Assembly (NCBI GenBank): GCA_963281255.1
Contig: OY725488.1
Coordinates: 1 to 64,000, forward strand
Reading direction: 5' to 3'
DNA length: 64,000 nucleotides
Source of the DNA: Aphrocallistes beatrix
Taxonomy: Eukaryota; Porifera; Hexactinellida; Sceptrulophora; Aphrocallistidae
Of this stretch, positions 10,241-20,895 are shown piece by piece. The position numbers and the translations under genes are program-made. The notes beneath the pieces were generated by a model, which saw only the letters and a list, made by a program, of their open reading frames with translations, searched no databases and had not been told where the DNA came from. How positions within the stretch are numbered: the stretch's first letter is position 1; the number at the start of each line of letters is the position of its first letter.

Positions 10241-12817
10241 ATGACCGAATCCAATCCTCCAATGTATAGTTGCATCACTTGCCGCCTACTTGTTTCGAGC
10301 CCAGAATCGCAAAGAGAACATTACCAATCTGATTGGCATCGTTATAATCTGAAACGAAAGATAGCCAGTTTGCCCCCTGTTTCTCTTGATTTATTTATTG
10401 ATAAGGCATCAGCACAAAATGCGCTGTTATTGGCTGCAGAGTCTGTGAAACAATCCAATTGGAGCTGTAAAGTCTGTAGGAAAAACTTCTCTTCTCAAAA
10501 CCAGATGGAAAACCACATGTCTTCAAAACGTCATAAATCCTCTACAGCCTCTCTAAATAGTTAGTTTTTTTCAATTTGCTTCACTCTGAATTCTTTTTAG
10601 ATTTTGTTTTATTTTAGTGGGCTTCCTTTAGTATAATATAGGATCTATGATCCTGTATACCGTCTTTCCCTGAATATGCGCCGGGGGGTTAGATAAGATG
10701 AGAACATTTTAACTTTTAAGGTAGGTAAGCCATTTGTGATTGCTAGTTGTATTAGTGAATGAACACTCTTAGTGATTAGAAATGAGATTGGAAATCGTTT
10801 ATCTCTTCCAAATGCGGCTTTTTTTAACTGATATGGCGCTTTAAAATTTGACCTCTGGGGGTTTTTGTGCACGAAAAAGACTAGCACTTGGGTTGAAGGT
10901 ACTTTAAAATTAATATTGGAGCACTCTAACCTAGAATCTCCAATACTTGCGATTGATCCTTCTTTCCCAGTTCATTCGAGTTTATCCACGTTTCATCACC
11001 TGTAATGATTTGAGAAAATCGGTTAGACATCCTCATATCAAATGTAACGAGCATTAGCATACACCAGTCGACCAGGCCTTTTTATCTTGAGTTAAGAAAT
11101 GTGAGATCCAGAGACAACACAATTCGTGGAGTCCAAGTTCTTAGTGGAGAATCTTCCTAACTGCCCGCGATGATATCTCTAGGGTAGTCTGAATTGTCTC
11201 ATTAGTGATCTTCGGGCTTTAATTAGCAGACTCCGTACACGCTCCGTAATTTCCCCGGTTGTTGCTGTTGAGGGGCTACCAACTTGTGACTCATCTCCAA
11301 TCGACTACCTCCCACGCGAAAATTTCGAAAACAATTGGTAACGGATGAAAAAGAGGGAGTAAGTTCACCAAAAGGAAATATCAATCATTCATAGCATTGC
11401 CGGTGCGACAAAATCATGGCTCAAGCAATAGTATTCAGTTAATCTCCTTAATAATACTGTCCCATGATATGAGGCATAAAATCCCTTGCAATCGAATTAG
11501 TACGTCCAATAGAATCCCAGAAAATTCGCGATGCCAATATTCAACAATTATGGTTCACCCAAATATTTGTACAGGTAACAAAAGAATATCTCGAAGTGGC
11601 AATATTGGGAAAGGTAGAATCAGCTATTTTTTAAACGGATGAATATATAATAAAATAAGTTTTAGAGCGACAAAAGGGGCAGTCAATTGCCCCCGTTACC
11701 TCTCCCTAGATCTGCCCATGAAAGGTTATGCATTGTGTCACTGCACCCCGATTTTAGATTTTTTGCTAACTTTTGTACTAATTGACCTGAGATTGTTCTG
11801 AGGAAGTGAATGACGACAATCTTATTAACTTAATATACTTTTATCAATCGATACAGCACGGCATATCAAAAAGCAAGGAATAGGGTTGAACTATGAAAAG
11901 CTGAGGTGGGCCACCAGGATCGACGCCCCCTGACCATCTCCACTAAAATATCTTAACCTATATATCATAGTCTCCTCATTCGAGACTCAAATGGCGAAAA
12001 GGTTTGAATTGTAAACCCAGAGAGTTGATCAATTCACACATCCCCGATTTATTCTCTCATCCTGCTTTGAGAACCTTTGAATTTCTTAGATCCAACTCAG
12101 CCTAAATCTGTTTCTGCTGTTCCTGAGGAGCTCGATGCAACAACTGGAGATGACAGTGGAGAAGTTTCGGATCCCGAACCGCTTGACACAAACGAATGCC
12201 TTTTTTGCCCAACTCAGTGCTCAGAAAGAAGTTCACATCTTCAGCACATGTATCAGTCTCATGGATTTTTTATTCCCTTTCTGGACTACGCAACTGACAT
12301 TACGGGCATTTTACAGTTGCTAGCCGCTCTAGTGGGTGAGTTCTACGGTTGTATATCTTGCGTCAATCGCTACTTCAGTTCTGTGGAGGCCGCTCAGCAC
12401 CATATGCGGGACAAGTCTCACTGCAAACTAAATCCTGATGATTCAGAACGATTCTGCGATCAGTTCTCTGCATTTTACGATTTTTCTTCAAGCTACCCTG
12501 ACCAAGATCAAGCCTCCAGCTCCGACCCTCCCTCTCACAACGGACTCAAGATAGCTAGGGATATGAGTCTCATTCTTCCCTCAGGAGCCATCGCCGGACA
12601 CAGAGCCTTTAAGCATGTATACAAACAAAATCTCCGTCCTTCTATGTCCCGCTCTCTTGTCTTGGCTAACCTACCAGCCTGCAATGATTCAGACTATTTA
12701 ATGAAGCTGAGATGTATGAGAGAGACGAAGCGAGTTGTATCTCTCAAGAATAAATCTGATATGAGACTTGGAATTAAGGCTAACAAGCTGCAACCCTACC
12801 TGAGGAAGCAATGCTGA
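10241..12817 (+). CDS. ZNF622/REI1-like 60S ribosome maturation zinc-finger protein
   Basis: Homolog of ZNF622 (yeast Rei1), a cytosolic factor that helps release export factors from pre-60S ribosomal subunits. Exon 1 (10241-10559) encodes a first C2H2 finger (YSCITCRLLV...HYQSDWHRYNL), the hallmark KIASLPPVSLDLF, and a second finger (SCKVCRKNF...HMSSKRHK). Exon 2 (about 12072-12817) has the downstream finger pair (CLFCPTQC...HMYQSHGFFIP and CISCVNRYFSS...HMRDKSHCKL). It then carries the family motifs LPSGAIAGHRAFKHVYKQNL and, at the C-terminus, GIKANKLQPYLRKQ. A GTTAGT donor at 10560 and an AG before 12072 join in phase, giving about 354 aa; yeast Rei1 is near 390 and human ZNF622 near 477, and the acidic linker is short here. 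The donor is weak. The 1.5-kb intron contains a mariner relic. Confidence 0.88.
10640..11345 (-). pseudogene. decayed mariner-family transposase in ZNF622 intron
   Basis: Read on the minus strand, this shows broken pieces of a Tc1/mariner transposase. 11280-11190 encodes PSTATTGEITERVRSLL, a typical helix-turn-helix linker stretch, and about 11020-10975 encodes ITGDETWI, the conserved block around the first catalytic Asp. Several frameshifts and stops separate them. The C-terminal part to about 10645 is only a weak match. Termini were not identified. Confidence 0.7.
11346..12060. other. rest of ZNF622 intron, no gene seen
   Basis: AT-rich sequence with one open frame of about 80 codons (11397-11642) that resembles nothing. 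Around 11665-11720 is a GGGGCAGTCAATTGCCCCC stretch like the ends of hAT-type MITEs elsewhere in the window, without a clear partner end. Confidence 0.4.
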
Positions 12818-13288
12818 TTCCTTTAGAATACTAGTATTTCTAATTTGTTTATTATCTTCCTAAACTATTGTTTTTGCGTCATATTGGAATATTCCTAATT
12901 TACGCAGGCTGAGTAGGAATTGCTACGACTTCGTTTCCTGAAATAGATTTAAGAATTGGACATTTATATTTTTGTAATATACTCGATTAATTTAGAATGC
13001 TTTGGATTGTAGAATAACGACAAATGTAGTACATAGCTGTACTATGTATCTAAACTTCGATATTCCTAGCAAACTCCAAATACCGTATTTCTCTGAATCA
13101 ACAACTAAGATTATGCATTAATGGAATAAGTAATCATCAATAAATATGTTTGATTTCAGTCTGTACATGTAATATAAATTAACAATGATAAGTGCGAGTT
13201 GAATTGATGTGCAATTGCTTCATTTAGGTGTCTAAGCTTGCTGCAATGTTTATAAGATGGCTATACAAGCTGCATAGCTTTTCTTTGT
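12818..13288. other. convergent intergenic spacer
   Basis: AT-rich spacer between the ends of the ZNF622 homolog and the minus-strand bZIP gene. I see no gene or repeat in it. Confidence 0.5.
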
Positions 13289-13660
13289 TCATGAGTTACT
13301 TTTGAACCAGTCTAGTTCCCTTGTAAGTTTGTCCTTGTAAATTAAGAGTTCATCTCTTTCTTTGGTCAATTGATTAATCTCGGCTGTCTCGTTGTCTCGC
13401 TTGTCTTGTCTTATTCTTCGTTTCGCAATACGTGTGCGTACGCGCTTTCTACACTTTGCAAGTTCCGCAATGTCATCCTTCGAAAGGTTTGCCTGTCGGT
13501 AGATTGACCTAACTTCTAGAAGGTTTGTTGTGGCTAACTTCGTTTCATCCATTATTCTGATTAATCCTATTCCAGGCTCATATTTCTGAATCGAACCCTC
13601 TTTTGCGAGTGAGATTAAAGCACTTATTTTTATACTATTTTCTTCCTTTTTTTCAGACAT
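13289..13660 (-). CDS. small intronless Maf/CNC-like bZIP protein
   Basis: A 123-aa protein with a bZIP layout at its C-terminal half. LLEVRSIYRQ and LSKDDIAEL (about residues 47-68) resemble the extended homology region of Maf/CNC factors. A basic stretch follows (CRKRVRTRIAKRRIRQDKR, about 70-88), then heptad leucines (INQLTKERDELLIYKDKL) to the end. It probably binds DNA as a dimer in the nucleus. The usual N-x-x-A-x-x-C-R core is not intact, so it is a divergent member. A TATAAATA box (13716-13706, minus) lies about 50 bp before the ATG. A second protein of the same type and size is at 47633-48016. Confidence 0.65.
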   Translation of the reverse strand: MSEKKEENSIKISALISLAKEGSIQKYEPGIGLIRIMDETKLATTNLLEVRSIYRQANLSKDDIAELAKCRKRVRTRIAKRRIRQDKRDNETAEINQLTKERDELLIYKDKLTRELDWFKSNS

Positions 13661-13705
13661 TTCTAGTTCATGCCCTCCTTACTGTTTGTTTCTTGAAAGA
13701 GAGCG

Positions 13706-13716
13706 TTTTATTTATA
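13706..13716 (-). promoter_or_regulatory. TATA box of bZIP gene A
   Basis: TATAAATAAAA on the minus strand, about 46-56 bp before the ATG at 13660. Confidence 0.45.
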
Positions 13717-15660
13717 GCAACGAAGTGATTCGGTGTATATAGTTTGCTACCTCTATTTATACTCGACAATTTTTTTGTTTGAAGTTATCTCCATTTCGTC
13801 TAACTATTCCTTAATGAAAACTGGAATTCTTCGTATTTCTATTTTGGGCATTTAGTAGAGAGTTCTAGACTGATATATGGGATTTCAGTTCGAAATAGCG
13901 GACTCAGCATATTCCTCACGTTTTACATGTAGGTAGGTTTATTCCAGTTTATTATACGATTACACAACAGCCCAATTCCCCTGGAATTCAATGAACCCAC
14001 AGCAAGGAAATTATCCAAGATTATCAACTTCCCTAATTTACACCCAACCTTTGCTTCGCAGAAAATGTTGTGACGCAATTCATAAATGTGGCATTACCTA
14101 AGGTTTTCTATCTTTAGAAGATCTAATTTTAATTTTTATCTCTGTTTTACACATTAGCGTTACCTTTTTCTTGTCCAGGTTTACATCTACACCATTTTGC
14201 CTCAATCGGTATGGATTAAACTTTGTAACCTCCGGGCAGAACGAATTCATAGATAAGACGTTCGAATTTCGACGGTCCCCTGTTGTAGTACTAACAAAGT
14301 CAACTCCATATTCCACTCTTCAGCGACATAACAAGTGGAAGTTGCCCAGCCTAGGAAAGATACGCGAAGTGAGGTCAAGCACACATTTCAAGTACTCCGA
14401 TCTTCCAGTTGTGCTCTGTTGATACAGTGGGATGACTAATTCTCGATCCAATGCCACATAATGCAATTGGAAACTTCTAAAAGGAAGTCAAATGTGCTTG
14501 AATTTTAATGCGGATGTGAAAACTTTAAATGTTTTGAACGTTTTGGACCTGAAGGTAACTTGATAATATAGCACTATTTCTATTAGTCAAGGAGTATTAG
14601 GTATCTCATCTGGTTACAATGAATGCTTATGCAATATACAGGTCTAATGATGCGCGACACATTTTTTTGAAATGATGAATAACCTATTGTTCATTTTTGA
14701 TCATTTGTTCACTTCATTTATTAATATTCAGTGTAATATGAATATATTCAAACTCTATCAGAACTTGTAGATCATTTTGCGTCTGTTAAACGAAGTGAAA
14801 GTTACTTTATAATATTATCTAATAGCTATCCCGTGAAACACCACTCCGCTTCAATAATACACTCGTGTCTTGTTCTATAATGAGTGCATGATTATCCAAT
14901 AATTGAGTAATGCAAAACAAGACACCCCTTGACCTTAAGGTTAAAATATTTTTTGATGTTGGAACATTTTAAGGAAACACATCTCATTTTTCCATCTTGG
15001 CACACATTACACAATCAGCGTTGATTTGTTTGTAGTTTCCGATTGATAATGTGGTCTGGATATAATGATAATTTGACCAAAAATTCCCTGTCCCCGGCAC
15101 TATCACTATATCCAATATCTACTGTACATGTATTCCAATAAATTGGCTGATGCATATTCCAATGCGGGTTTCAGATTCGGATTCGGTTAAGGTTTAGGTT
15201 GGGCGCAAATCGAATTAGGCCTCTGACACGAAGTGCAGACCTAAAGTGTCTATATTTCTCTCCCAAAAGTTGTTTTAGTGAGTGACAAGGCATAATCCCC
15301 AGTTATGAACCGGTATGTAGTCATACATAGAATATAGTCGGGTTTAAGCTCATAAACAGATTCGGAGTTCGGTTCAGATCCCGATTTAAGTTCGGGTCGA
15401 GTCGGGTTCTGAAAAGTCGATCCGATTTCAACTCTGGTCGAGCAGACTCTAGCTATTGTCTAGCCTCTGAAACGAGTAGCTGTGTAAATTGAATACTCTT
15501 TATCGATTAATTACTTTCATTATACTTTGATAAAATAGTAATTTGAGTTGATAAGTTCTTTGTTTTATTTGTTATTACTTATCCAATTTTGTAAATTAGC
15601 GAACAAAGCTTGTTATTCTTTTCTCGGTGTCACTTTTCTGTGAGATCTCCCCCTATTAGG
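13717..15660. other. intergenic region, no supported gene
   Basis: Open frames of 70-80 codons on both strands at 14098-14422 show no domain or splice context. 15160-15470 contains imperfect repeats of CGGATTCGG and CGGGTTCGG type (for example GGTTCAGATCCCGATTTAAG and GTTCGGGTCGAGTCGGGTTC), which look like an old MITE. Confidence 0.4.
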
Positions 15661-15959
15661 TATAAATGCATCAAATGCTACATGGCAGTGATATTTCCTT
15701 CACTCTTCCTAATCCCCACTCACTGTGCCAGATAATCTTTGAAACTAAAGCAAGGTAAGCAACTTTAACTTAGATTCATGAGATATTACCAAAAATATTT
15801 TAATCTTAATAGATTGAACCAAATAACCGATTAACATTTAATTAATGAACTTTATAGTGTTTGTTATATGAACAGCCTTTGCCAATGGACACGAATGACT
15901 CTTGGTAATAAATATATCAGTCAATGTTATATGTAATTCAACTTCTCGATTTCCTGTAG
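15661..15959 (+). promoter_or_regulatory. tetraspanin promoter, 5'UTR exon and 5'UTR intron
   Basis: A TATAAATG box is at 15661-15668. A leader exon from about 15690 ends at 15754 with a good donor (CAAG|GTAAGC). The acceptor TTTCCTGTAG ends at 15959, 15 bp before the start codon. Confidence 0.5.
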
Positions 15960-15974
15960 TTGGAGAGATCTACA

Positions 15975-16905
15975 ATGGGCGAAGATAAAACACACGTGAA
16001 AGACTTCATTCGAGTGTTTTTGGGCATATGTCTAATGCTCGTAAACATTCTAGCTGGACTAGCCGGGCTGGCGGTGGTCGGAGTCACTGCATGGCAGTTC
16101 ATAGCTCAAGACAGCTTTCCTTTCTTTTTTTCTGAGCAAACTCAATTGATATTCGTCATACTTTTAGTGTGTGGGTCTCTATTATTCCTACTAGCACTCG
16201 TCGGGATATCTGCCAGTATTCTCAGCCTCTTCATTCACCCGAGGGCTCAGCTTATAGCTAGGATTCTTCTGATTCTCTACTCCCTTAGTCTTCTTTTACT
16301 CTCTTCCGCCGGAGTAGTCGCCATCTCCCTTCAGTGGGACAGGTTCTATGCCATCCGTGTAAGTGAATTATTGTTTAACTTCTAGCAATGTAATATAGTA
16401 GAGTATTTCAAGATTGTTTTTAATATTTTCTGCTTATAGTCAGACATTGGATCTCTCTATCTCAGTTATTTACGCAAGAACTACGCACAACCAGGTGATG
16501 ATCTGCTGTCGGGAGCTGTCAACATGATCCAGGGTACCAACGCTTGTTGTGGTTACTACAACGGAGACGATTATTTTGGTACGTCATGCAAGCACACATT
16601 CAAGTTTCGCATTCTGTACTCACACTCTTCTACACATCATAATCCTTCCCTTCCTTTCTGTAGGTAGTTATTGGTTGGCTATTCAGTTAGAGCCCACCCT
16701 TCGGCCATTCTCATGCTGCGCCTCGCACACTGCCAGCTGCAGTACAACTAGCGATGATTACTTCTCACAAGGCTGCTCTTCTCACATCAATTACACACTC
16801 TCTGTATTCTACTGGTCACTACTGGCTGTTGCAGTCTCTGCCAACTTTCTCATCTTCTTGCTTCTATCCATCTCTACGTTCCTCAGTTCGTGCCTCATCA
16901 ATTAA
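15975..16905 (+). CDS. tetraspanin (4-TM membrane scaffold)
   Basis: A 254-aa tetraspanin in three exons (15975-16358, 16440-16578, 16664-16905) with GT-AG junctions and agreeing phases. Membrane segments lie at about residues 12-38, 59-85 and 93-118, with a fourth near the C-terminus (about 222-250). The large extracellular loop holds the diagnostic CCG motif (Cys164-Cys165-Gly166, in GTNACCGYY). It also has further cysteines in CCASHTASC and QGCSSH that would form the loop disulfides. Tetraspanins organise integrins and other receptors in membrane microdomains. The start codon ATGGGC is chosen because it directly precedes TM1. A second, unrelated-looking tetraspanin is at 41400-42659. Confidence 0.92.
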
Positions 16906-17622
16906 ATAACAAGGCTGATTGAATAGTTTGCCAGATTACTATGCTGTTATTATTTCAGTAACACCCATTAGCTGTATTCAGTCACTCGACTATATTATAA
17001 CCTATACGAATTGTTTGCTGTCATATTCTTTTATTTGATTAATATCCTACTTGTTGTATTTTATTTTTAATCTAATATAAGAAAGAATCCAGTTTTGTTT
17101 AAAATCATATTTACACTTTCCTCAATCTAGTCACAAACAAGAGCTGCAAAATCGATCTGTTGACCGACATTTTTAGTGTGCTTGCTTATTTTAAATAAGT
17201 CTAATTGCAGCTATAGTAGATCATATCGAATTGAAAAGTTCATATGTTAATATTCAAACACTAAATAATGTTGATGATATATGTCGACCAATGTTGGTTC
17301 GTATTGTAACTGATTTAATATTTTCCTTTTTTTAGAAATATGCACAATCTTTTTACGTATCTTAGTTTCGATTAATTTGTCATGCGTACTTTCAGATTCT
17401 TTGTTCCAGCTGATTCATTCCTGGCACTATTATTGCAACAATGAGTGTAAATCTACGCAATTTTAATATGCACAAAATTAAATAATCGGCCTTGGTCTAC
17501 TCTACATTATAAATGTATCTGGTATTAATCGTAACTTCATTTCTGGATACAAAAATTAAATAGCTGCAAGTTTTGAGAATAAGTATAAAGGATTTATATT
17601 ATTTTACAAGAATCGTATTAAG
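16906..17622. other. 3'UTR/intergenic, no gene seen
   Basis: AT-rich, containing the probable 3'UTR of the tetraspanin. No repeat or open frame stands out. Confidence 0.4.
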
Positions 17623-18622
17623 ATGGGTGTAGGAGGAAGCAAAGGCGGCATCAATAATAAATTAGAGAAGCACAGAAAGAAACAACTTTCTAAAAGAAAA
17701 CCACTGTTTGGGAAAGTAAGTAGACTGCATTAATATATAGAAATATATTGTTAATTTTTACTTTAAATATCAACTTCTAATCCTCGTCTAGATAATTGGC
17801 AATGAGCATTTGGAGGGAGAAAATACTAACTTCGTAACCCAGCGCCACCATCCGAGAGCGTCTCCCCCTTCCATAGAAGCTGCGGACCCAGAGCATCCGC
17901 TAGCGGGAGGGGTAGAGCCAGATACCTCTTCAAGGAGTGTTGGATCTTCACAGGAATCACACCTAGAGAGAGTCACCACTCCCGACATTCCTTCTGCTCC
18001 TTCAAGTAATGCAGACTTGATACTGCTATAGTCTATATGATATCTCTGTATATGTTACATATTTACATGTTTTAGATTTTAGAAGTATGTAATTATTGGA
18101 CATTTGATGCATACACCTATTAGACACTTACTCATCTAGTCTCTGTTTTAGTTTATTATTTATGACTTCTCCTGTGGTAGGACATACGGTTGACTTAAAA
18201 CGATATTTTTGCTAGATTTCTACGATTTCAATCACTAAACTTTAAAATAATATTCGTAGAAATGTTTTTTTGCATTAACTTGGAACTCGTTGGTCAAATA
18301 AGTGTCCTAGACACACATTATTTCCTTGTTAGCTCGTTCAAATTTTTTTAACTCGGGAATCTTAGGAAATTTGTTCGTTTCTAAGAGCTTAATTAGCAAC
18401 GTTCGTATTAAAAGACTTCCTAACACGACTAAATTCCAAGCTCTGTGCATGTATATGTATGCCGTCTAGTAGGTACTGTATATTACTGAAATGCTCCTCC
18501 AGGATACCGTGAATCGGGAGAATTCCAGCCTAACCTCAACAGTTCGCAAGACACCCTCTCCAGGGAGTTAGCACTCACATCTTCTCCTCATTACAAGAGC
18601 AGCGAATTCCTTACCGGAACAG
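17623..18622 (+). CDS. small predicted N-myristoylated protein, 3' end unresolved
   Basis: Exon 1 (17623-17715) starts MGVGGSKGG, a good N-myristoylation signal, followed by a lysine/arginine-rich stretch (KLEKHRKKQLSKRKP) suited to membrane binding. A GTAAGT donor at 17716 joins in phase to exon 2 (17792-18005), rich in Ser, Pro and Glu. A donor GTAATG at 18006 joins in phase to a third open segment (18503-18622, RESGEFQPNLN...) that ends at GGTACG. Alternatively exon 2 simply reads to a stop at 18031, giving 111 aa. No known domain is visible. No exon after 18622 was identified, and the DNA beyond it is full of MITEs. Confidence 0.5.
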
Positions 18623-18713
18623 GTACGCTTTTGTTGCTAACTTATTTTCAGTTTTACTTGGTTTAACTAAAATATTAAACTCGAATATTGTACAAGTAAT
18701 GTATACGTATTCA

Positions 18714-18855
18714 CAGGGGCGCCGAACTTTTCGAAATCTAAGGACAATTTCGGGGTTCCAGGGGGGGCTCAGCCTAAAATTTTGTATTGCGTCTATGGGC
18801 CATCTTCGAATCCAGGGGGGGGCTCGAGCCCCCCCAGCCCGGTTCGACGCCTATG
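18714..18855. mobile_element. hAT-type MITE with 8-bp target duplication
   Basis: A 142-bp element with ends CAGGGGCGCCGAAC and, inverted, CATAGGCGTCGAAC. It is flanked by an exact 8-bp direct repeat CGTATTCA (18706-18713, 18856-18863). Its interior has two GGGGGG runs. It is non-coding. Confidence 0.8.
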
Positions 18856-19250
18856 CGTATTCACATAGTTATACTTTTTATATTAAATACAAACACACTT
18901 CACTTGCATTTTATGGCAACTTTCGAACACTTTACAGCCATATGAGCACCTTATTGCTTTTTAAAAACTAAAAATATTATATTGTTGCACTACTGGTGCC
19001 AAATTACGTAATATTTACTTGCTTAAACCATGGATACATTGTGAAATGTATTAAAATTAAAATGCGCCAATAACATCATAATCCATGTTGAGTAAGCATT
19101 TTAGATTAACATAGGATAACAACGTGGAAATAACGGGTGTTGTGATATACGCAGTGGCGGCACTAGGCATGGGGCTAGATGGGGCTAGCGCCCCATCTGA
19201 ATATTTGTCAGTCCCATCAACTAGCCCCATCAGTCCTCAGTGGTTGTATC

Positions 19251-19549
19251 CAAAGCCGTAGGGAGGGGGGGGTCAGGGGGGGATAGCTGCCCCCCTGGCT
19301 GGATAAAGTCTGAGTATTTATTTAGTAAATTATAAAATAATTGATGAAAGTGAGAGTGAGAGGGGAGTGTTATCGGAGGTAATTTGTATTTCTATAACCT
19401 CAATATCAGCTGAATCTGTCCAAATTGTGAGACGAATTGTTTTTCGCTTCCAGGGACTTTGCCCCTGGACCCCACTGGGGGGCTTACAGCGCCCCCAGGC
19501 CCCCAGATGGTTGATATCCCCCCTACAAAAATTCCTGGCTACGCCCATG
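19251..19549. mobile_element. hAT-type MITE with 8-bp target duplication
   Basis: A 299-bp element with ends CAAAGCCGTAGG and, inverted, CATGGGCGTAGCC. It is flanked by GTTGTATC on both sides (19243-19250, 19550-19557). It has G-rich and C-rich subterminal runs. It sits inside older repetitive DNA that begins near 19151 with CAGTGGCGGCACTAGGC. A similar decayed end (TTACGCCCATG) occurs at about 40570. Confidence 0.8.
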
Positions 19550-19882
19550 GTTGTATCACTTTTCTCCAAGTTTTAATCATAAAAAATAAGAATTCATATC
19601 TTTGGAGCACCATGGATTATTATAAACTGGGAAACTCGTGCATCCAAAATTGATGTGGAGAGATGGTGGATAAATTTGATAAGATTGGAGGTCGGAGGAT
19701 TCAATTGAGCTGATTTATTCATATCATGATTATCATCCTTCGATACTTTATCAAATTCTTTTTGAAAATACACATTACTGGTATTGAGTAGTGATTATAT
19801 TGTTACTGCTTCGATTACTTATATTTCTTATAAGAATCTTTTCTTAGGAAAATGATTCTTTGAAAAAATGAATGAACTCTTA

Positions 19883-20038
19883 CAGTGATCATCGGTATCA
19901 CCGATTATCGGCGGATTTTACCGATGACTTAATAATAAATGCCCGGGGATCGCCCGAAAATTAAAATATGCGTTCCTAAACAGCACCAAAATTACCGATG
20001 ATTGTTGCGATCACCATAGGAATTACCGATGATCGCTG
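19883..20038. mobile_element. 156-bp MITE with TA target duplication
   Basis: Ends CAGTGATCATCGGTA and, inverted, CAGCGATCATCGGTA, flanked by TA on each side. Internal ATTACCGATGAT motifs repeat the ends. Typical of non-autonomous Tc1/mariner/pogo-type elements; no coding capacity. Confidence 0.75.
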
Positions 20039-20895
20039 TATAAGTATTTTCTTAATTTAGTCCTTTAATTCAATATTTTGACATTTTTGTAAACGAAACA
20101 CTTCATATGGATGGATACTATTCAAACATTTTGAAATAATTAATAGATATAAATACAAATAAAATTCCACCTCCCGCCCGTAATATTTAGAAAAAGATGA
20201 CTGATAGCCAAGTAATTTGTTTGGTAGACTGAGCAGAAGACCGTTCATACGTATGCTAAATTTAATCGCATACCATATAGCTACCTTGGTTACTAATGTT
20301 TTGTTTGTTAATTAACTAAATCCAATTAAATGATAAAATCGATATCATTCGAAATAGCAGGCTTCAATTGTGAGAGATTCGAACAAATGGAAGAAAGGTA
20401 ACGTTTGTTATGTGCCTTATCATCCACGAATAATTGTCGATTTATTGATAGCACTTGTTCCTTCAGAAGAGAAATCTTAATTGACTTAAGTTATCAAATA
20501 GAACATATGCATATTCTCCCAGATGCTTCGTAACTTATGAAAATAGTGAATTCCCAGTATTGCCATGCACACCTGTACACCAGCGAAATGTTAGTACCCT
20601 TCTAGCTCTCTGCTCCCGAATTGGTTATTAAGATCTGTGGTTACTCCATTAGGAATATATCAGCGTAATAATGAATTTAGGGATGTATTATTGCAATGTT
20701 TAATTCAAGTAATTATCCAACTGTGTTGCTAGTTCTGTGCCAGTCGACCGATGCTGATGGTATATATTATATTACATAGAGCAGTAGTGATACAGTTACA
20801 GCTCAGAACTTTGTGATACATTTACAATTCACGATCGGCCTCCATAAAATATATAGAAATTAATTAATAATCGTTTTATTATACAATTTGCGACA
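20039..20895. other. upstream region of the PDZ gene
   Basis: AT-rich. No gene is seen. TATATATTATATT occurs about 130 bp before the ATG at 20896 and could serve as a TATA element. Confidence 0.35.

Noticed and set aside
14098-14422. Overlapping 72- and 83-codon ORFs on opposite strands
   Set aside because: No domain, no splice context and no TATA box; likely chance in a gene-free stretch.
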